DNA of 64,000 nt, taken from NCBI GenBank assembly GCA_030268105.1, contig BSDZ01000032.1, positions 558,001 to 622,000 of the forward strand, given 5' to 3'. Below are positions 11,901 to 23,050 of this stretch, piece after piece. Origin of the DNA: Volvox africanus. Lineage: Eukaryota; Chlorophyta; Chlorophyceae; Chlamydomonadales; Volvocaceae. Each line of letters opens with the position of its first letter. The first letter of the stretch is position 1. The notes beneath the pieces were generated by a model, which was not told the origin of the DNA, did not search any database, and saw only the letters and a program-made list of their open reading frames with translations. Made by a program: the position numbers and the translations under genes.

Positions 11901-12892
11901 TCATATGTCAGATGATGAGATGCACCAGAATCCAGGTACCAACCTTTCAGGCGGTCAGACCCAGATGCCACAAAGGCAAAGTTCCTCGGGCTAGCATTGC
12001 CCCTGTCGCCGGCACCGTCCACATGGTCGTGCCGGCCATAACCTCGGCGGTCGCTCCCCAAGCTGGGCCCGCCCGCGGCCTCTCCATGGCCGCCCATTCT
12101 TGTGCGCTCCAGGCCGCCTGACCCATAACCGGGTCCTCTAGGCGCCGAGCTCCATGAGCCAGACCTCTGAGCCATCCTGGGGGCAGTGCACCCCCTCTCC
12201 AGATGCCCGGGCTTTCCACAGTTCCAGCACTGCAGTGGCTCCCTTGATCCGCCGCGGACGTGGCTTCCTCCACGTCGGGGCGCACTTCCTGTGGCTGAGC
12301 TTCCCCTACCCGCACTGACAAAAGCAGACGAGCTGGTAGAGGCCTCATGCATGCTCCCTACCCTAGCTTCGAATGCCAGCAGTTGTGCGGTTGCACTAGA
12401 CAGCGTAAGCTCACCAGACTGTGTCGTCAAAATCGACACTATCACCTCATACTTCTGAGGTAGACCCGTCAGCATTGCATACGTCATGTCTTGTTCACTG
12501 GTGGCCTGGCCCACCTTCAGCAGATCTGTGTGTAGCTCCCGCACTCTTGCAAGGTACACCGGCAGGGCCTCTCCCTTCTTCATCGCCAGCTTAGTATACT
12601 CCTGACGCAGCTGAGATCTGCGGGCATGGTTGTTGGCGGCAAAAATCGCAGCAAGGCCATCCCACGCCATTTTGGCGTTCGGCGATGCCTTGATGACCGG
12701 CAGATGGCAGTCCTTCACATTCTTCACCAGCAGAGTCTTCACTCGCTCCGATGCAGCGACCTCTTCATCTGTAACCGGCTCAGTCAACAGCGCCCTGTTC
12801 AAGTTATGCTCAGCACACAAGTTCTCAAACCGATAGGCCCATGTAGAGTAGTTGTTGAGATCGAGGGGTTCAGCCAACTTGTCCTTGCCCAT
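8993..12892 (-). pseudogene. copia gag-pol, copy 2 (one nonsense codon, RT deletion)
   Basis: A single reading frame runs from ATG 12892 to the stop at 8993-8995 (about 1,299 codons), interrupted by one TAG at 11875-11873 where copy 1 has GAG. Gag (12892 onward) is unbroken and includes the zinc knuckle CWNCGKPGHLERGC. Protease YLDSGASHH follows, then integrase with its D, D and E residues. RT carries an in-frame deletion of 99 codons relative to copy 1: RSSSFRV runs straight into HVDDTCVAS near 9943. This removes the QLDVTTAFLNG and YGLKQAPR regions. RNase H is intact. The C-terminus MTKALGEAKFKWCRASMGVV is that missing from the upstream part of copy 1. It cannot encode a working RT. Confidence 0.95.
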
Positions 12893-12936
12893 GTTGTTCT
12901 TGGTTCTCTCAGAGCGCCCAGGCGGGGCTCATAACC

Positions 12937-13239
12937 TGTTAAGGAGATAAAGGAAGTATAAAGCTGCTATGAAGTATTACAGAGGTCAGAGGAGGTCAGA
13001 TGTATAAGACACTAGACGATTGCTAGCTGTTGGGTGACTATTGCAGAGTTTATGCACCCTTTAATACTATTATTGCCTGCTGTTAGCTATTCCAAGAGTT
13101 CCGCCCGGTTGTCCTCTCGGATGGCTCCACTTAACTCTAGGACAGTTCCAAGCTCCTTCTCTAGGACAGCTCCGAGCTCCTTCTCTAGGACAGTTCCAAG
13201 GTTGTGGCAACCAATGTTTGCACCGTCCAAGACTTAACA
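12937..13239 (-). repeat. 5' LTR of copia copy 2
   Basis: 303-bp LTR in reverse orientation, nearly identical to 8668-8970. The primer-binding sequence (ggttatgagccc on the minus strand) abuts it at 12936. Confidence 0.95.
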
Positions 13240-13632
13240 ATGTGATGACGAAGGCCTTGGGTGAAGCCAAGTTCAAGTGGTGCCGTGCCTCCATGGGTGT
13301 AGTCTAGTGGGGTTTGCACCGAGGGGGCGTGTTAAGTCTTGGACGGTGCAAACATTGGTTGCCACAACCTTGGAACTGTCCTAGAGAAGGAGCTCGGAGC
13401 TGTCCTAGAGAAGGAGCTTGGAACTGTCCTAGAGTTAAGTGGAGCCATCCGAGAGGACAACCGGGCGGAACTCTTGGAATAGCTAACAGCAGGCAATAAT
13501 AGTATTTAAGGGTGCCTAAACTCTGCAATAGTCACCCAACAGCTAGCAATCGTCTAGTGTCTTATACATCTGACCTCCTCTGACCTCTGTAATACTTCAT
13601 AGCAGCTTTATACTTCCTTTATCTCCTTAACA
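13240..13632 (+). repeat. displaced 3' end of copia copy 1: pol tail, polypurine tract, 3' LTR
   Basis: 13240-13244 is the atgtg target duplication. 13245-13307 completes the copy 1 pol frame (MTKALGEAKFKWC... stop). The polypurine tract gagggggcg (13321-13329) precedes the 3' LTR 13330-13632. Target duplication ccaga follows at 13633-13637. Confidence 0.94.
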
Positions 13633-13637
13633 CCAGA

Positions 13638-14083
13638 TCGGGGACGTCAATGGCACAGCTCCCAGGTCGAGATGGGAGCATGAAGAAAACCACGGCATGG
13701 ACTATAACAACAGAATCGTGCGTATACACAATGCAAAGAAAACGCAAAGCGTAAGTTTATTCAATATCCTTCGCGATCCTTACGCGTCCTAAGCAAACGA
13801 ATATTTTTGGGTTTTAACACAACCTCAAGCGAAACTATGCAATGTCAAGCGCTTCCACAAATATTGTACAGCCCATGTACAGCCTAACCCACAGCAAGAG
13901 ACCCACACGCAAGCATATCCTTTTTAACCAAAAAATGAGACTTCGGTGATTGATTTGTGCCTGCTGCTTGGAATCTTCCGCCTCTTTTCTTCATACAACA
14001 TTTCTTTACCTGTTCGCATGCTTTTTTGCGGCATGTTATGGTGGGGTTCTGGGTAAAGCACCCAAGCAAGCACCCAAGCAAGC
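13638..14083 (+). other. flank of the copia insertion, no clear gene
   Basis: An open frame from the insertion site to about 13795 ends in AT-rich sequence. It contains a consensus-like splice donor (aaagc|GTAAGT at about 13750). No homology was recognised. The rest of the stretch is AT-rich with no features. Confidence 0.35.
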
Positions 14084-14110
14084 ACACACACACACCAGCG
14101 AGAGCAATTA

Positions 14111-14147
<37 letters not shown>

Positions 14148-14276
14148 GCACACACAACCACAAGCACACACAACCACAAGCACAAGCACACATAAACACA
14201 CACACACACACAAGCAGACACAAGCACAAGCACTTACAAACACTATGACACACAAGCACCAGCACACACAAGCACA
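14084..14276. repeat. CA-rich microsatellite
   Basis: About 190 bp of (CA)n interrupted by caagca, caacca and cttaca variants. Long ORFs on either strand here only translate the repeat. Confidence 0.95.
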
Positions 14277-14323
14277 AAGGAAGAGAAGATGAATAAGGAA
14301 ATTAATAATTTGGATAGATTTTA

Positions 14324-14689
14324 ATGAGTAAGATTTGGTCATTTTGGATATTATTATTCTGCCTATCAGCTTGTAGTGGTGATCCTTGTATAGATGCTGA
14401 TGATTTCGGGTTTGTAAATTTGACTGTGTCTGCAAGGTACACTAAAGAGGAAATGTCCAATCAGTTTGGTCTGGCACAAATTGCTCCTTGGAGACCTTCA
14501 AATTATAAAGTTGATGGTAGGCCTGTAGTAATTTTAATTAGGGGATGGACGCAAGGGGTAGATAGAAACAACAGTTCTGAGCTTTCGGCCTGGTGCGCAT
14601 GGTATGGGCAGGCTGATAATACTGCTACTTTGTCCACATTTTTTCAAAGGCTTCGGGAATGTGCATTTAGACGGTACTATGTGTTCTAA
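14324..14689 (+). CDS. hypothetical small secreted protein
   Basis: A 121-residue ORF starts MSKIWSFWILLFCLSACSG, a plausible signal peptide (basic residue, hydrophobic stretch, A-C-S-G cleavage region). The mature part begins DPCIDADDFGFVNL and holds four more cysteines, NXS/NXT sites and an aromatic C-terminus (RRYYVF). I do not recognise the family. The sequence is AT-rich, unlike the neighbouring exons, and has no evident intron. The ORF could be a first exon, a remnant or chance. It lies between the CA repeat and the kleisin gene on the same strand, but nothing links it to that gene. Confidence 0.35.
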   Translation: MSKIWSFWILLFCLSACSGDPCIDADDFGFVNLTVSARYTKEEMSNQFGLAQIAPWRPSNYKVDGRPVVILIRGWTQGVDRNNSSELSAWCAWYGQADNTATLSTFFQRLRECAFRRYYVF

Positions 14690-15514
14690 TACTTTTATTC
14701 CTTTGTTCTTTAACTCAGTTACAACCTGCATCCAAAACTTGGAACCTTAATTTTTACCGACCCAGATCCCCAGTAATTCCTTTTTCCCTTCCATGTTAAC
14801 GCTACTACAACTTTTGCATCTGGCGTGGACGATTAAGCTATTACCACCGAAGTGAAAGCAAAGCTAATACAGGAGCCGGATATACCTGAAGATATAGATG
14901 TAACGACTAGTAAGCCTTAAAGGAAAAGTAGACACCCATTTGCTCAGATTAAATAGTCCGAATATATTTCCAATGTCTTCTTAGCCATACTTCTTGAGGA
15001 CCATATACTGATAAAAAATCTTAAAATGGTAAATGGTAAAATATCATAATTGATTTCTTTGTATTCGCCCTAATCTACATTGGCATTTTTCGATACCCGT
15101 AACTTGTTTGGTTTCACGATGAAATGATGTGGTCGTCAAAACGGTCCTGCACCGGGGCCGAGACAAGGCCAGGTACGTGCCGCTCACCTTTACAGCAGGC
15201 GATCCGTCAGGCTGGCTTAAACCCTCAGCACACGGACGCCCATACCTCCATCTGGGTCGGCCTCAACACCCTGGACTGGAATTGATTGTGGGACCCCTAG
15301 CCGAAAAATAACAGTTCGGCGCCTCTGGCCGGCTTGGGCAGTGGCCGTGAGGTTGCAAGTAGACGTGGAATCAGATAGTGGGCAGATGGAGGACGATGTG
15401 TATGAATTGTAATTTGTCATCCTTGACACGCTGGCATTTGGCCGCCTGGCATGGCTGTATATGGCTCTTACCACAACCGCACCAGCACCGGCAGTGTGTT
15501 TATTGGTTCCGCAG
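14690..15514. other. spacer upstream of the kleisin exons; missing first exons expected here or further left
   Basis: There is no frame with the conserved kleisin N-terminal motifs. Possible splice donors (gccag|GTACGT near 15171 and ggcc|GTGAGG near 15346) are present, but the frames leading to them are not recognisable. Confidence 0.4.
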
Positions 15515-18500
15515 GGTGGAAGCCATTACTTTGGTGGAAGATACGGCCCCAGATATGATGATGATGTCATCTCACGTTCTGGGTCAGATCGAAGATCTGG
15601 ACGATTTGGAGCTGCTTGAGCCGCTGGAGCGTCAGGAAGGGCGGGCTGACCCACATGAGCATTTTGAGGAAACCGAAGGGGACATCGCCCGCGCGGTGGG
15701 GCGGCGACACGATGGTCGCAGTGCCGGGCACATAAGGGGTCTGCGGGAGGATGATGAGGAAGAGAATTTATTGATGTTGTCTACCCTGGCACCGCCGAGC
15801 TTTAAAAAGGACGGCAGCGGTGCAGGTGCGTGTGTAGCTATTAAGATGAAACTCGCTACTCGCTACTCGGACACGCGTGCCTCACTCAGACGCTGAGAGG
15901 ATTTGAGTCGCCGCTACCGGGGACTAGGGGCAAGGTGGAAGGACAGGGAAAGCCGCTGCAAATAGACGATGTAGATCAATGAGGCCTATGGTAAGGCCTA
16001 TGGCACACAACACCGACTGATTCACAACACCGACTGACCCACATATCAGGAATACGGACAAGGGAGATATTTGAGGGCGGACATGGAAGCACGCCCGACA
16101 TGACAAATCTTCTTAAGCAAGCGGCTAAGATCCACGACTGAACTGAACTGCCCATCATATCAAGCTGCAACCCCACCAATTTAACGTTGTGATGTCCATC
16201 ATGCCCACGCCCCCTTCAGAAGGCGCTCAGCGGGGAGGAGGCGCCAAGGGGGGTCGGGTCAGAGGTGCAGCTGGGCCATCAAACCAAGTCCCTCGTGACC
16301 TGTAAGTCGGGATGGATAAGAGGGCGGCGCTTTTTAGTGGAACAGTGGAACCCTCGGCTGCCATGCATGTACGACGGCAGCGCAAGATAAGGCCCATCAA
16401 GAGTCGGGCCGGTTGGGGCTTTTGCACGCAGGAATTCTGATTATAAAATGAAGTTAACAGCATGAATTATATGATACGCGTGTCATCCATAATGGGGTAA
16501 ATAAGGAATACAATGAAGGAAATGGATGTAAGCATTTGCGATAAGCGTGTAACAGCGTGGGGATCACTCACTTTTGTCCTTTCCCCTGTCTCTCACGCGA
16601 TGCTAGATGCGTTCCACTTAGTCTCTTGCGATTCAGCGAGTAGTAGCAGGTGGTTCACACAGGTACCCACCACGCACACATATACGCGTCCACCCAAACG
16701 AAAACTTTAAACCGAATGCACCCACGCACGCCGAATTATATGTACACCCTGCCTTCTTCACGACCTGCTACTATCATGCGGTAACCTCCCGTTATGGGTT
16801 TAGGGTTACCCCATATCGTTTTCGTTCTCTTCTTTCTCTTTCCTACCCGTCCCGTGCATGATTAGCAACGACGATGAGGTTTTTGAAGCCCCCGATTTAC
16901 GGGTCCTGCTGAATGACGATGACGACGAGGATAGCGCTTTTTTCCTGTCGTTCGGTAAGTCGATTGTCGGTTATCGGTTGTCGGTCAGGCATTGGCCAAG
17001 AGTGCTGTTAGTTGGGGCCGTGGATGCCGTGGGGCCGAGGGGCCGTGGATGTCGCAGTACTTGACGTACATTCCCCCTCCCGTACCCTCCCTTACCATCT
17101 TAATACCTGCCATACTGCGCCTCAGGACTGACTGGTTTATTATCCAAAGTAAAGCTATTGCTATCGAAAAGTCCTCTGTGTGTGTCGCCGTAATTCTTAT
17201 CACACCTGTTCCCGCATGTTCGGTGTAGATCACGTAATGCCCTGCACGCCTACTACAGGCGGTCTGGCTGCTGCAGCTCCGACGGCGGCGGTGGCGGCGG
17301 CGGCAGCAGCCACCGCGGCAGCAGCCACCACAGCCGATGGCGGTCGCCGCTCCGGGCCGAGTAGCACGGCCGTCGCAGCCTCCTTGCTGGCGCGGAGCCC
17401 CACTGGGACTGGCGCTCTCGCCACCGCAAACACCGCTGGCGGGACCGCGGCGGCGCATACACTGGATCCGTTGAACGAGATGCGCGAGATGGAAGACAGC
17501 GAGATGCATTTCGCCGAGGAGCTGCCCACCGACCTTCACTTCCTGAGCGACTTCACTCCCGAGGATGCGCAGCAGCAGTTGCACTCGGAAGGGGCCCAAC
17601 TGCGCGCCACTACCCCTACCTGCGGCCAGCCCGCGCCGTCGCTTGAGCCGCTTCCAAGCATCGGAGCCCCCATGGACCACTTCATGCCACCCTCTCCGTT
17701 GCATGACGGTAATAATGTCTTCACGGCTACTGTTGGGGTCCACCGAATAGATGTAAATTGGACCGGATTTGCCTGGATCAGGAGATTGGTGGGAGATTAG
17801 TGGAGTCCGTGGCGATGATTTGCCCCATCTGGGTCGAGAATAGATAGACTAGACTAGACCAGATAGACTAGACTTGATAGATTAGATAGACTAAATAGAT
17901 AAAAAAGCAAATGGCTGGGGAGGCATCATGGAAACAGGGAAAGAAAGGGATGAACTTGTTTGTAGGAAATGGATGAAACATGCGGCTGGAGTCAATAGCC
18001 GCAGGAGCGTCGTAAGGTTTGTTCCTTTGAATGGTGATGACACGAATGGTGCTTTCTTCGGAGCCACCTTGCGCCGTCCACTAAACATGGCACCTTTCCG
18101 TGAAACTGCGACAGGTGAAGAAGTGGCCTTGCCGGATGCCACTGCTGGCGCTGCCCGGCTGTCAACTGGCCGAGACGCATCGACCGCAGCAACGCCCACT
18201 GATATGTTCGGTCGCAAGCGGCGTCGGTATTCTGATGAAGACAACGATAGCGCCAGTGAGGCAAACAGTTCGCTGCTGGCCATAACCGATCAGCAGCGGG
18301 AGCAACTGGCGGTGCCGGATGGAGGTGAGGACGCGAGCAATAACAATAACGCTGAAAACGATTACAGCGCTGCATGCGCGCAAGACGACGCTAATGCGAC
18401 AGGCGAAGCCGGGCAGCGGAAGCGGCAACAGAGGGAGCCGGAAAGACCACGTCGGCGTCGTCGCGCAGGCGGTCGTGTCACCCTGGACAACCTTGGGGAG

Positions 18501-21500
18501 GCCCTGGTGAGCCACACGGAATGGCATCGAAACAGAACTCAGCTCCGTACGGTTGTCGCTGTACCTGCGTGCTTGCACCGCCTTAGGTTTTAGGTTGGGC
18601 AGCATTTCAGGCAGCTTCTCGCCTCCACACCTTCACGGAGGGATGAAGGGCAGCTGAAGTGCCGTATCACCGTGAAACAAAGAGATGGCCTGAATGGATA
18701 TACCCTCAACGATACTGATGTCGGAAGTGAAAAGGCGAATTGTAGCTTAGGAATGAAGTTAAGTGACATACTGTAGCGGAACCCGGGGGGTTAGGGGCCG
18801 AGAGAACTAAGTTCTTAGGCATACTGGTGCCGGTCAGCCGGTGCGTACTGCAACAAGGGGAGCTGTAAGCGGTGTTCAAGAACCCGGATGTTCTTCCCAT
18901 GCGACCAGGTGGCGGGTCGAACCTATCGTGAATGGACATTGGAATCGTCTGTGCTGCTCAAGTCCAGAATCAATGTTGCGCCAGACCCGAGCGGCGGCAG
19001 TGACCCGGGTCACAATGCCGGCCTGGTCTGGGCATCAGGGACAACGGCCGCTGCCCCCTTCGCGGACCCTTTCAACGGCCGTCGCTTCACCAGCGACCCC
19101 TACGACGGAACCCCTGGGCCCATGATATTCGGTGCAGTGGCGGGGATGCTGGCGGCAGGCCACGTTGCCGCGGCGTCCGATGCGGTAAGGCACGGAGCGG
19201 CGGCGATGTTGAACGGTAGAGGCATGACATGGGGTCGCCACCTGGTGCGTCTGGTGGCAATGGCGGCGGAGGCGGACGAGGTGGTGGAGGACGTTGAGGA
19301 GGAGGATGTTGAGGGCTACGTCAACGTTACTCACGGAGGGCCAAGGCGGCGAACTGCTGCCGTGGAAGAGCCGGGTGGGTGTTTGGGGTTTGGTGGTATT
19401 ATGGAACTCCCCAAGGATATTAATTTAATGTTTCTATAAATTTACTTTGCGCAACAACTGCTTCGTCGCCACGTTGCCGCTTTTCCCCGTCCTTTTAGTC
19501 ATATTCTTTGTGTCGTGATATTTTAGATAGGCAGGTTTTACTGGAAAATTTTAATAGTTGAAGAAAAGGGGGAAATAATCATCTTGAATTATGGTTACGT
19601 TTTGCTGAAAGGACTGGAGAAAAGAAGTTAAATAACCTCCTGGATTAAATACGACGGCGATTAAATTTGAAGGATTGCAACAGATACCGACAATTTTTTA
19701 GTTAATCAAGACGAATCAGTTCAGAATTATAATATTACCAAGAACGATAATTTAATAATTTTTTAGACCTAACTCCAAATGAACTTATGGTTACATCTTG
19801 GTTGTACACTACCGTATATTATATACCTTGTGCCTTATACATGATATCGGCCTTCTAGAAGACGGAGCTAGGAGTTTGTGTTTGCCGTAGCGCTAGGATG
19901 TAGGCCAGCTTGCGGATGGTGTCATTACGGCCGGCGCCCCGTATCGACGTTTTTTTAATTGCGTTTGCATGCCTCATTTACTTTCGCACATCCTGTTTTC
20001 GAAATCCAGTTCAGTCAATGACAGTCCCCTCTGTGGTGCCGTGCCTTGATGGCTCTTGCCCATGTTAAGCCGTAATAAGTTGCCAAAGCCCATGCACAGT
20101 CGATGGGCTCTGCCCAAGACACCCGACCTTATGTCAGTGGGTACATGATCTATTGGTGTATTGTCTTGTCCGATGCTTAGATGCCGGGCGCGTGCAGCGG
20201 CTGTGCACGGTGAAGAGCGCTGCCCCCCGTGCAGCCACGGCTTCTGGAGCAAGGGGCAACGACGCGCAGCAGCGCAAGGAACAACATCAACAGCAAGGGA
20301 CGACTGCAGCGGAAAACGAAGGGGAGGGGGAGGAACAGAGGCAGCAGCCGAAACGGTCTAACTGCAAAGGAGCGAGTGAGAGATTGATAGATATGGAGCG
20401 CAGGGTGAAGGAGCAGGACCTGGAGGCATCCGAAGGGCACCGCATCGATGGGCGCCTCTGGGGAGCATTCCATCCGGCGGAGGCGGCAGTAGGAGAGGCG
20501 GAGGCTATCATGCAAGCCATGGAGACGCCCGCAGATGAGCAGATGCAAACAGAGGATGATATCGATGATATCGAAATGGAAAGGTCGGTCTGCTGCGAGT
20601 CAAAGGGGGGATAGAATTGTGGGTTGGGGGACGCGTTTGACGGTATTGGGTGGGAAGGGGGAAATGCAGGAGGGGAGTGTCGAAGGGCTGGAGTAAGTGA
20701 AAATATAGATTGCATGCTTGTGGGTTGGTTTGAATCGCATGCCCATGCTCGTGAAACGTACCGTGCCCTTCATCACCCTTTTGTCCGCTGCGGTTGATTC
20801 CACCCAGTGCGCATGGAAGGTGTGTGCAGTTACTAATTTCCATGGATATACGCGTCGTCTAGGAGGGCTTCTCGACGGCTACTATGATGGCCGCAGTTCT
20901 TCCTCCCCACACACACTTGGTCCTCGTCCCTTCCGTATCCGCACCAGGATTCGTTTCATTCGTCTTTCCCCCACTCAGCATCGCCCTGCCTGTTCGCTTA
21001 CATACAGGCTTCGTCGCCACGACACGCCGGACGGCAGCGACATGGAGCGGCAGCACCGTGCGGCGGCGGTTGGACTGACGAGCCTCGGCCTCTTGGCTGG
21101 GTCCAGTCAGGGGCCGCCGACAGCGGGAAAATCCAGCAAGGCCACCTCTGGGAGCGATGAGAGCAGCCTGGGCCGGGAGACCGAAGACGAGGTCATGGCC
21201 AAGGAGACCTATAGGTGAGGTGCCTTCTTTCTACAACGACTATGTTCAGTCAACGTGGCCGTTCACAATCGATGTAATTCGTGTAATAAATAAATAAATT
21301 TATTTATTTTTATATGCACATTATATCTTCAAAAGAAGCTCTGACAGATGATGGGGACGGATTTTAATGTGAGCATGTAGGAGGGGGTTGGAATGGGGTA
21401 GGGCAGCTGTGTAACTAGCTGGACGCAGCAGCTTGTCCTCACATTTTCGGTAATAAGCCAGATTTACAGATTTTACAAATGGCTTTTTTGGGCCTCTTTA

Positions 21501-23050
21501 CCGAAGCGTTCTATATGGTAATGTTCCCGTCCGTACTATGGACACACGTATGGCTTTCCATCATCTGGCAAGCTTGCACATACACATGCACACACAAGCG
21601 CGGTCTCTCTCATCCCGCGTAATGGCACATGCAGGCGCCCCAACGGCGCTCCGAAGAAGCGTATGTTTGGAACGGGCGCGCTGGAGGACTTGCTACCGGC
21701 GATCGACGAAGTGGACGTGCACTTTGACCATGAGCTGCTGGACTTTATGGATCTGGACGAGCAACAGGAACAGGTGAGATAGAACAAGGCCTGCCTGGTA
21801 TAGGCAGTTCCCGCCCGTCTGACTATCCTTCTTGCCGCGTTATTCTGCTGCTTGAATGGTCGGGATGGTCGAGGATGTGGCCCACGATTGTTAGTTAGTT
21901 ATTACCTCCCTACTTGACGGAGCAACAGAACAACGCAGCAGAAGCCTTACTGAGTTTTAGCTTCTTGGTGGTTTTTCATTAATGATGTGGATCTGTGGTG
22001 TTCACGGTTTTAGGTCGCCAAGCCCTTACATGGTCTGAATGCGTGTGTGGTTGTCTGGCGCCGTGCGTGGTCGGACAGGGTCCGGATGCAACGGCGGTGG
22101 CGGCAGCAACGGCGGCGGCGGGAGGCAACTCGAAAGGCGGCGGCCGTTCCGAGGGCGCCAGCGGCGGCGTCAGCAGGAAGTCCAGCCACCAGGCTGGCAG
22201 TAGCGCGCGTGGAGGCTCAGGCTCCGAAAAGGAGGCAGCTGACGCAACTCCGTTCTTCTGTCTCAAAGAGACGAACGGCCTCGCCACGCAGGTGCTGCCG
22301 CCGCAGCTGTTCATGAGCCGCAACACCAAAGTGGTCATCTCGTAAGTTGTGCGACAAAGAGCAGCCTGAAGCGGCGCAGCATTACATTTGGCCGTCATCC
22401 TATTTAGGGGCACGGAGCCAGGTGCTGAGAGCGGGAATGGGGAGGGCAACGGAAGTATGGTATGGTACTGTCCCTGACTATCCTCCACGCGCGGAAGGTC
22501 CTTGGATTGTTCGGTGCTATCCTGAGGTGATGACAGCGACCATGGAAAGCTAGAGCCTTACAAGCAAGCTATATTTTGGTAATTACCTTACCATTGTCGG
22601 TATGCCGTAGCGAGTGTCGCTCTCATACCTTGCTTGCATTTGCACCTGGGGAAGCCGCCGTTGCGGGAGAGAGAGATATCTCGCTGCTATACGTGACTGC
22701 TGTCTCACATCATCATTTTCCACTTCGGATAGTGTGCCCACCCCTCACATCCAATCCACCCCTCGTTGCACAGGATTTTTCGTAAGCAGCTGCCCCAGGC
22801 TCAGAGTCAGGCCCCGGTCCAGGTCGCGGAGCAGCACCAAGGGGCCGGACACAGCAACGGCGGTGACAGCGGGATCAGTGATCTCCAAGAGGCAGCCCTG
22901 TCGTTCTTTGGCCTTGCATCACGGCTGAAGCGGAGCGAGGCTGTTAAGTTGTTTTACCAGACACTTGTGACCCACACTGCGGGATACGTGGTGGCTTCGC
23001 AGTACGAGCCGTACGGTGATATCACCATTCGTGCGGCCGCCAAGCTGTGA
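15515..23050 (+). CDS. cohesin kleisin subunit (RAD21/REC8 family), 5' end not found
   Basis: Proposed exons: 15515-15825, 16220-16301, 16866-16954, 17259-17708, ~17938-18506, 18909-19374, 20181-20583, 21008-21214, 21635-21773, 22079-22341 and 22774-23050. All junctions are GT-AG and their phases agree, giving 1,084 codons to TGA. The last exon encodes a winged-helix kleisin C-terminus: LQEAALSFFGLASRLKR, then LFYQTLVTHTAGYV and QYEPYGDITIRAAAKL at the very end. In RAD21/SCC1/REC8 this domain binds the SMC1 head. The first exon (VEAITLVEDTAPDMM) resembles the acidic segment that follows the N-terminal SMC3-binding domain in plant REC8/RAD21. The middle is acidic, Ala/Gly-rich and low complexity, as in the family. 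The fifth exon's acceptor (cag at 17937) is weak. No N-terminal domain was found upstream, so the gene may be longer or broken. RAD21 versus REC8 cannot be decided. Confidence 0.75.
17835..17905. repeat. degenerate AGATAGACTA-type tandem repeat in a kleisin intron
   Basis: About seven imperfect copies of a 9-11 bp motif (tagactagac, agatagacta) lie between the 17259-17708 and 17938-18506 exons. Confidence 0.75.
21278..21315. repeat. AT palindrome in a kleisin intron
   Basis: An (AATA)n run is followed by its inverted complement (TTTA)n (aataaataaattt-atttatt), forming a self-complementary stretch between the exons ending 21214 and starting 21635. Confidence 0.7.

Larger units (their letters stand above)
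8668..13239 (-). mobile_element. copia element copy 2, inverted insertion into copy 1
   Basis: This full-length 4,572-bp element of the same family is in reverse orientation, with LTRs at 8668-8970 (its 3' LTR) and 12937-13239 (its 5' LTR). It is flanked by the perfect duplication atgtg (8663-8667 and 13240-13244), which lies in the RNase H/3' end of copy 1 pol. The two LTRs differ at one position that I can see (ctcccagc versus ctccgagc). Its LTRs carry 'gcataaactc' where copy 1 has 'gcctaaactc', so it is not simply a duplicate of copy 1. Confidence 0.96.
4185..13632 (+). mobile_element. copia element copy 1 (Osser-like), interrupted by copy 2
   Basis: This is a complete LTR retrotransposon with TG...CA LTRs at 4185-4487 and 13330-13632, flanked by the perfect 5-bp target duplication ccaga (4180-4184 and 13633-13637). 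The gene order protease-integrase-RT-RNase H is that of Ty1/copia. The element is split at 8667 by an inverted copy of the same family and resumes at 13240-13244 (duplicated atgtg) to finish its pol and 3' LTR. Without the insert it is about 4.87 kb. Its two 303-bp LTRs differ at one position that I can see (cccagag versus cctagag), which indicates recent insertion. Confidence 0.96.

Noticed and set aside
13884..14435. Minus-strand Cys/Val-rich ORFs and plus-strand His/Thr-rich ORFs
   Set aside because: They translate the CA microsatellite.
16985..17743. 252-codon minus-strand ORF over kleisin exon 17259-17708
   Set aside because: GC-rich shadow of an exon whose plus-strand splice sites and phases fit a recognised gene.
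18888..19439. Gene end at the TAA at 19437, implying two genes in 15.5-23 kb
   Set aside because: A GT donor at 19375 matches in phase with the acceptor at 20180 and the total stays a multiple of three, so one gene is simpler. It is not excluded.
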